A DNA stretch of 64,000 bases from Callipepla californica brunnescens (taxonomy: Eukaryota > Chordata > Aves > Galliformes > Odontophoridae), in contig JALIRH010000062.1 of assembly GCA_023055505.1 (NCBI GenBank), forward strand, positions 1,801,115 to 1,865,114, in the 5' to 3' direction. A model generated the notes under the pieces. It made no database searches and was not told where the DNA came from. It was given only the letters and a program-made list of their open reading frames with translations. Position numbers and translations under genes: made by a program. Below are positions 58,361-64,000 of the stretch, one piece after another; the stretch's first letter is position 1; each line of letters starts with the position of its first letter.

Positions 58361-59665
58361 TGGAATAGCTCTGTTTGGAAAGGACCTTAAAAATCACTTC
58401 ATTCCAAGCATCCTGTGGGAAACTGCCAGGGTTGCCACCCAGCGGATCAGGATGCCTAGGTTCCTGTCCAGCCTGGCCTTGAACACCTGCAGACCATTAA
58501 CACAGATGTCAGTATGTCCAGGCAATGCACACTTAGTAGACAAGAAAAATTCAGATGAAAATTGGAAAATCTTTGATGCTGATAGAATGACTAACATAAC
58601 GGAAATGTAGAGATTTTTTGGTCTGTTTGAAATATAGTTATTACTGTGTCTGTTTTGCTAAAACATTAAAATACATTTAATTTTTGTAGTTGTAAAAAAA
58701 TTCTGTATCTGAAATACATGTGCCAAGAATTATCTTTTCCTAGTTTCTGTTTGAATCTTCCTCATAGAAGTTGAAAAATATTTCTTCTTTTATAATATGT
58801 ACCTGTAGGAATATGCACTTGTGGATGTTTTTATAAAGACATCACTTGTAGACTTAACATATATTAGTGTTTTGAACAATGTTAGATTTATTCCTTGTGA
58901 AGCTGCCCTTAGAAATCAGGGCATGCATTATTAAAATATATAAATAAATACATAAATAAATAAAATATCACGGTTCATCTATATTCCAATAATTCAGTAA
59001 TTTCCAGTAACTCTTTTGGGTTGCAGATCACATATGCTTAATCACCATGAGCATCCGGAATATATTTTGATTTTTAATTTTTTTGCTTAGATATTTTTCT
59101 CCTGTAGATTTATAGTGGATATGTGACAGTACACAAGGTGTGTGGATGATATGTGATGATATGTGATGATATATGATATCTGAATCCTGCCATTTCAAAT
59201 CAGTGAATGTAAGATTGCAAAAGATAAATGAACTTGCATAACAGCTACAAATTTGGGCCAAGACACTTGCATTGCCTTTACCTGAGCAATTATGTGAAAA
59301 CAATTACCATGTATTTAACAGTCATTGTCAATGATTTTTCCCAGTTTGCTTATATTTGTTCATTTGTTGGACTGTTCTTGGTTTCTTGATTTGCTAAGAT
59401 ACATGGGAAGCATAAGAAGATACACACTATTAGTAATTTAGTACAACGCTTTATCTTTTCTGCTAGCATTCACTATAGTACACATAGTGATAAATAGGTG
59501 AGATTTGATAATGTGTAGAAACAGAACTGGAAGAAGAACAGTGATAAAATTATTTTAATAAAGAGAAGAGGAAAACATCTTTTTGTGTGCGTGTAAGCAG
59601 TGTAAATAAGGTCTACCATTTAGTCAATAATATGGATTTTAGGAATCCGTAATCTAGATGAGAAA
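58361..59665 (+). repeat. local duplication, copy 2, right part
   Basis: Matches 32573-33815 with very few substitutions. It begins inside the old CR1 fragment (58361-58525) and carries one extra segment at 59112-59175 that copy 1 lacks. Confidence 0.93.
59112..59175 (+). repeat. insertion copied from 48.8 kb
   Basis: Positions 59117-59154 are identical to 48807-48844 (38 bp). It is followed by two further 'gatgatatgt'-type units before copy 1 homology resumes at 'atctgaatcc'. Copy 1 at 33322-33330 has only 'ttc' here. Confidence 0.88.
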
Positions 59666-59749
59666 AAGACCCACCACCACTACCACCACCACCAACAACA
59701 AACCAACACACCAACAAACAGGCAAACAGAAAACACACAAAAGCAACAC
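59666..59749. repeat. CCA/CAA-rich simple sequence
   Basis: Irregular (CCA)n and (CAAA)n runs at the junction between duplication copy 2 and the next CR1. Confidence 0.85.
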
Positions 59750-60760
59750 TAAGATCATGGACCAGATCCTCCTGAAATTTATGCTAAGGCACATGGAAGA
59801 TAGGGAGTTGATCTAGGAGAATCAGCATGGCATCAACAAGGACAAATCGTGCTTGACCAACCTAGTGGCCTTCTATGATGGTCAAATTTCATCTTCATGG
59901 ACAAAGGAAGAGCCACTATTGTCATCTATCTCAACTTCAGTAAGGCCTTTTTTGTGGTATACTACAACATCCTTCTTTTCATGTTGGAAAGCTATGTATT
60001 TGATGGACAGCAGGATCAAATCCAGAGAGTGTTGGTCAATGGCTCTATGTTTGGATGCAGATCAGTGATGTATGATGTCCCCCAGTGGTTAGTTATAGGA
60101 CCAATAATCTTTAATATCTCTATCAGTGATATTGTCATTGGGGCCAATTGCAGGCTCAGCAAGTTAGCAGATGACGCCAAGCTGAAGGGTGAAGCTGACT
60201 TGCCTGATGAATGGGATACAATACACTGGGACCTAGACAGGCTTGATCAGCAGGCCCAGGTGAAACTCATGGGGTTCAACAAGTCAAAATGCAAGCTCTT
60301 TCACCTGACTTGAGACAATCTCCACTATCAGTACCAACTGGGGGATAAGATGATTGAGTGTAGCCCTGCTAAAAAAGACCTGGGGGTACTCTTGGATGGG
60401 AAGCTGTAATGTTACCTCACAGCCCAGATAGCCAGCCATATCGTGGGCTGCATCAAAATAAGCCTGGCCAGCAGGTTGAAGGAGGTGATCCTGCCCCTCT
60501 ACTCTGCATAGGTGAGGCCTGAAGTACTGCATCCAGATGTGGCACTCTTAGTACAGGACAGACACAGACCTGTTGGAGTGTGTCCAGAGGAGCACCACAA
60601 AAATGCTCCAAGGAATGGAACACCTCTCCTGAGAGGACAAGCTGAATATGCTGGGGCTGATCAGCATGGAGAAGAGAAGGCTCCACGGTGACCTGTGAGC
60701 AGCCTTTTGGTATCCAAAGGGGAGCTACAGGATAGAAGGGGACAGACTCTTCAACAGGAA
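59750..60760 (+). mobile_element. CR1 LINE, RT and ORF2 tail
   Basis: The frame at 59897-60313 encodes the RT palm: 'MDKGRATIVIYLNFSKAF' (catalytic Asp replaced by Asn), then 'VPQWLVIGPIIFNISI' (motif B) and 'CRLSKLADDAKL' with the intact A-D-D box, then 'LDRLDQQAQ'. Broken frames continue through 'KKDLGVLLDGKL' to the ORF2 tail at about 60745. The terminal 3' UTR is lost. Confidence 0.92.
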
Positions 60761-63700
60761 AAAAAATGAACCCTGTACTGTTCTTGAGCTAAATTGGAAC
60801 AATGAAATACCCACAAACATTCTCAAAATATTTAAGTCTTGATTAAGCACTAAAATCCTAAATGAATTTTAAAAACCCTGCAAGTAAATTAAAAGTTCCT
60901 TATAACACAAGGCTGCACTTTATTTAGTGTAAAGATGTTTTGAATTGGAAATATACTATAGAGCAAACATTTTGATTTCTATCGTGGGCAATTTATCTCT
61001 AAATATGCAGAGGTAGTATGGTGCAAATATCAAGTCTATTAAGTAACTATTCCTCAAACTCTGTAAGTGATTATGTTGTGAGCACTTTTTTCAGTTTTTC
61101 AAACGTATTAAGACTGAAGATAGAATCTTGAAAAAGCATGGATAGTGAAATGACAGAATCCTGCAGGATTGAGATGTGAGAGTTAAATTTTGGTCCAGCC
61201 TTGCCCTTGCTATACTTTCCTTAGGACAGTATTTAGCCTGCTGAAAAAATAACTGAAAACCTATAATTCTATAAAGCCTACTGAAAAAATAACCAAAAAC
61301 ATATAATTCTATAATAATTATCATGATAAAATAGGTATAATGTTTTTGGTGAGGAAATGTTGAATGCATGAGCTTGTACTTTAACAAAAAAAAAAAATTA
61401 CAACAAAAAGACAAGCAAATATGCAAGGAAAAGGAAATGCCATCTTGGTGCAGAATGAAGTTTTATACTTTGTTGTAAGACTGGCATTGGACTAGCTTCC
61501 TCCAAGCTGGTAGGCAGATTTGTGAAGAAGCTGGCTTCTAATCCATCGGATCCATCAGTTGGAAATTAATTTGTACTTTCAATACTCTGTATTTACATTA
61601 TCATTTAACACTGACATGTCCAAGTTAAAAAAAAATAATAATAAAAAAATAATAGAAAAAGACAAATCAGACTAGGAAGCTTTATCTGAGAAGAGAAAAT
61701 ATTTAAATGAATCTTTAGTTTGTCTGCTCTTGCTACCTCATTAATTCTGAATGGTGTCGGTCAGTAAGTCTAATAGCTATGAGTGCTAGGGCTGTGGTCA
61801 GTTCCAGATTATAGTATTGATTAATTGATTGTCTTCTTCTAGTTGTAAATTATATTAGTGCTAGATCAAACTGTCTGGCTGAAAGCCAAAACTTAATCTC
61901 TTGTGAAGACAACAAACAGCTCCACAGTTTCATTGCTGTGGTTAAGGGACTAAAATCAAACTTTTTGAATGATTATCTGATACAAATTCTATTCAAAATC
62001 TAGTTAATATGAGCCATGTGTCCATTTGCTCCCTTGTCATGGAATTAGGCTGAACAAGGCCAAACCATGATAACTGGATACCATCTGTAACAGCAGTCTT
62101 ACAGGTTATGATAGCCAAAGGTTTTGTTGCCTCATTGCTTTACAGTCTTTGTCCACAGTACTAGAGTATTGCATAAGGATTTTTTACTTCCTTCTGAGAA
62201 AACAGAAACAACCTTGATTGCAGTCTAACATGGTACTGAATTAAAAACCATTAGTAATGTCTAGAATTAGTGTGTTTGCATGCTCTGTACTTTTACGATT
62301 TCACCTGCTAAGGGAAGTGAGCAGCCAGATTAGGATTTCCAAAGCATTGCATCAACAACTGGGAAGATCCAGGCCTACTACTCAGGTACTGGGAAGATCC
62401 TTCCCAGGCCAACAAAACCATCATAGTTTCTCTCTGGAAGACAAATATGGGGGCAGAAGTGATCTGTTTTAACACATATGACTATTTTACAGTTTTACCT
62501 TCCAGATGACACTAAGAAGGGACATGATCTTGTATAGTCTTCACATATTAATCTGCAAGTTATACATGAATATTCAACTATTATATTGCACCTAGAAGGG
62601 CACTAGATACCTATGTTAGGAAAATGAAACCATCCTATACATACCTGAATCTTGCCAGATAGAAAGTAAGAGATAGGAAGTAACGCTACATCCTTAGAAT
62701 AGAAGGTTTAATTGCATTAGTTGTTGTGTGTATATAAATGGAAAGAGTAGAGAGAAAGAATGTGTAAGTAAGATCATACAAAAATTTGTTATTCAGGTCA
62801 GCATGCAAAGGTATGACTAATACATTATATAATTTAGTTCCTGTTGTTTAGCAGAATTTAAAATGCTTGCAAATACCTTTAATGTATGTACTGAATTCTT
62901 CTCTTGCTTTATTTCACTCATTAACAGCAGTGCTGTTGTTCAAAAAGCATCAAAATAAAGAATGTAGTTGAGACTACTGCCCACGGCTAATAAATGTAAT
63001 AAAAGCTGCAACCAAATTCAATCAACTTTGAGATCTATAAGCATCCGATGCTTTGCTGAAAGGCTTTAATTCTTTCTCACTGCTTTCAGTGTGCCTAAAT
63101 CTGTGATGTGTGCTCAACTCAGTTTTATCTCTATCTTTAATTTATTTTCAGTAACAAAATTGTTTATACCAGGAGAAACAAAATAAGTTCAAGTACTTTT
63201 ATTTGCTCTATGAAGAGTGAAGAACATTTCAAAGAATGAATTTTCCAAAAACAAGACAGATTGAGCAGGATGAAGGTTATGAAAGACAATCAGTAAAAGA
63301 CAATGATAAAAAAGGTTTAAAATATCACCTTTTCCCTAGACAAAGGCACACGCTAGAGAAATATATTCAGAGCCAGAAACTTCCTCCTCAGCTAATGTGC
63401 TTACATTGTGCTTCTGTGCACATCTTTTGTCTCATTCTTCCATTATGCAGCAGTTGATAATGCCTAGCTCCACAAAAGAGGAAAATGGCACAAACACTTT
63501 GTCAAGAAGTGGGTTTAACATAGTCCTCAGCTAAGAGAGATTAAATCCATACCTTCTAAGGCTTTTCTAAAACTTTACTGGCTGTCTATAGTTTAGTCGT
63601 ACTCAAAAGACAAATTCATGCAATTGCTAAAGGGTTATTTGAGGGAATTATTTGCACAAATGTATTTTTGATGATCTTACAAAAAGGAACATAAATCCTT

Positions 63701-64000
63701 ATGACTAGAGAGGTGTGATAATAAATTAATGGAAGGAAATGCACCTTGTCAAGGATTCCAATGACAAGAAACGGCCCACACCACTTGTGGGTAATGTAAT
63801 GAAATAAACAGGAAAAGAAAGTATTTGGTGGGATTGCTTATTGCATTTCATTATGTTCTGCCAAGAGCATAGATACTAATCTTGGTGTAGAGCTTGCCAA
63901 AGGAAAAAAAAAAAAAACAACTGCTTTTGTTCTTAAATCCATGTACAGATTAGGTAGTCATACATGTAACAGAGGAACTCTTTGTAAGATGTAACAATTT
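60761..64000. other. AT-rich DNA, no gene recognised
   Basis: No transposon or coding exon was recognised. Features seen: two near copies of 'gcctactgaaaaaataac' at 61238-61300 (a 50-bp tandem repeat), an A-run at about 61386-61397, an imperfect 'tactgggaagatcc' repeat at 62358-62401, and a smooth TAAT-rich stretch at 62930-63160 that might be conserved non-coding DNA. The window ends in this unique sequence. Confidence 0.55.

Overview
The window looks like AT-rich, gene-poor DNA from a bird, most likely a galliform such as chicken. The pointers are at least twelve CR1 LINE fragments on both strands, a decayed Galluhop-type mariner, several old ERVL-like elements with related LTRs, and a young provirus whose single large ORF resembles the chicken ENS-1/ERNI (Soprano) family. 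No bacterial-type genes, CRISPR arrays, rRNA or tRNA genes were seen. No host protein-coding gene could be recognised; one open, protein-like stretch (18567-18814) is listed as a possible exon of unknown family.

Layout. 1-3.5 kb: unique AT-rich DNA with microsatellites and a probable LTR fragment. 3.5-15.7 kb: a nest of old endogenous retrovirus relics. It holds three LTRs of one family (3.53, 11.40 and 15.41 kb), a complete but decayed ERVL-like provirus (4.90-10.75 kb) with gag, protease, RT, RNase H and integrase remnants, an LTR in reverse orientation, and a CR1 inside a second pol relic. 15.7-31.6 kb: mostly unique AT-rich DNA with CR1 copies, the mariner relic (25.88-26.45 kb), a CpG-rich LTR in reverse orientation (26.52-27.04 kb) and a solo LTR with 5-bp target duplications inserted into an older CR1 (29.61-30.18 kb). 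31.8-33.8 kb: the first copy of a local duplication. 34.0-37.4 kb: CR1 copies around a perfect (TTCCC)38 array. 37.4-49.4 kb: unique DNA with one old LTR-like element. 49.43-55.01 kb: the young provirus. 55.5-59.7 kb: the second duplication copy, split by a 2.1-kb CR1. 59.7-64 kb: another CR1, then unique DNA.

The centre of interest is the provirus at 49432-55007. Its two 727-bp LTRs show no difference on visual comparison and it is flanked by a 5-bp duplication (ccccc), so the insertion is recent. It has one intact 611-codon gag-like ORF starting with a coiled-coil segment, no pol, and only the membrane-anchor tail of env. Its 5' leader is unusual: three copies of a tRNA-Ser primer-binding site, a duplicated R-U5 piece, a 22-nt segment shared with the gag ORF, and three tandem units whose two short arm pairs could form interlocked (pseudoknot-like) pairings, one showing an apparent compensatory change. 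A spliceable acceptor lies about 20 bp before the gag start. No polypurine tract is visible in front of the 3' LTR. The element would depend on other elements for replication enzymes but keeps a protein and an LTR that could act as a regulatory unit.

All calls are from reading alone. Family names rest on recognition of sequence character, not on a database search. Boundaries of old repeats are approximate, often to within 10-30 bp.
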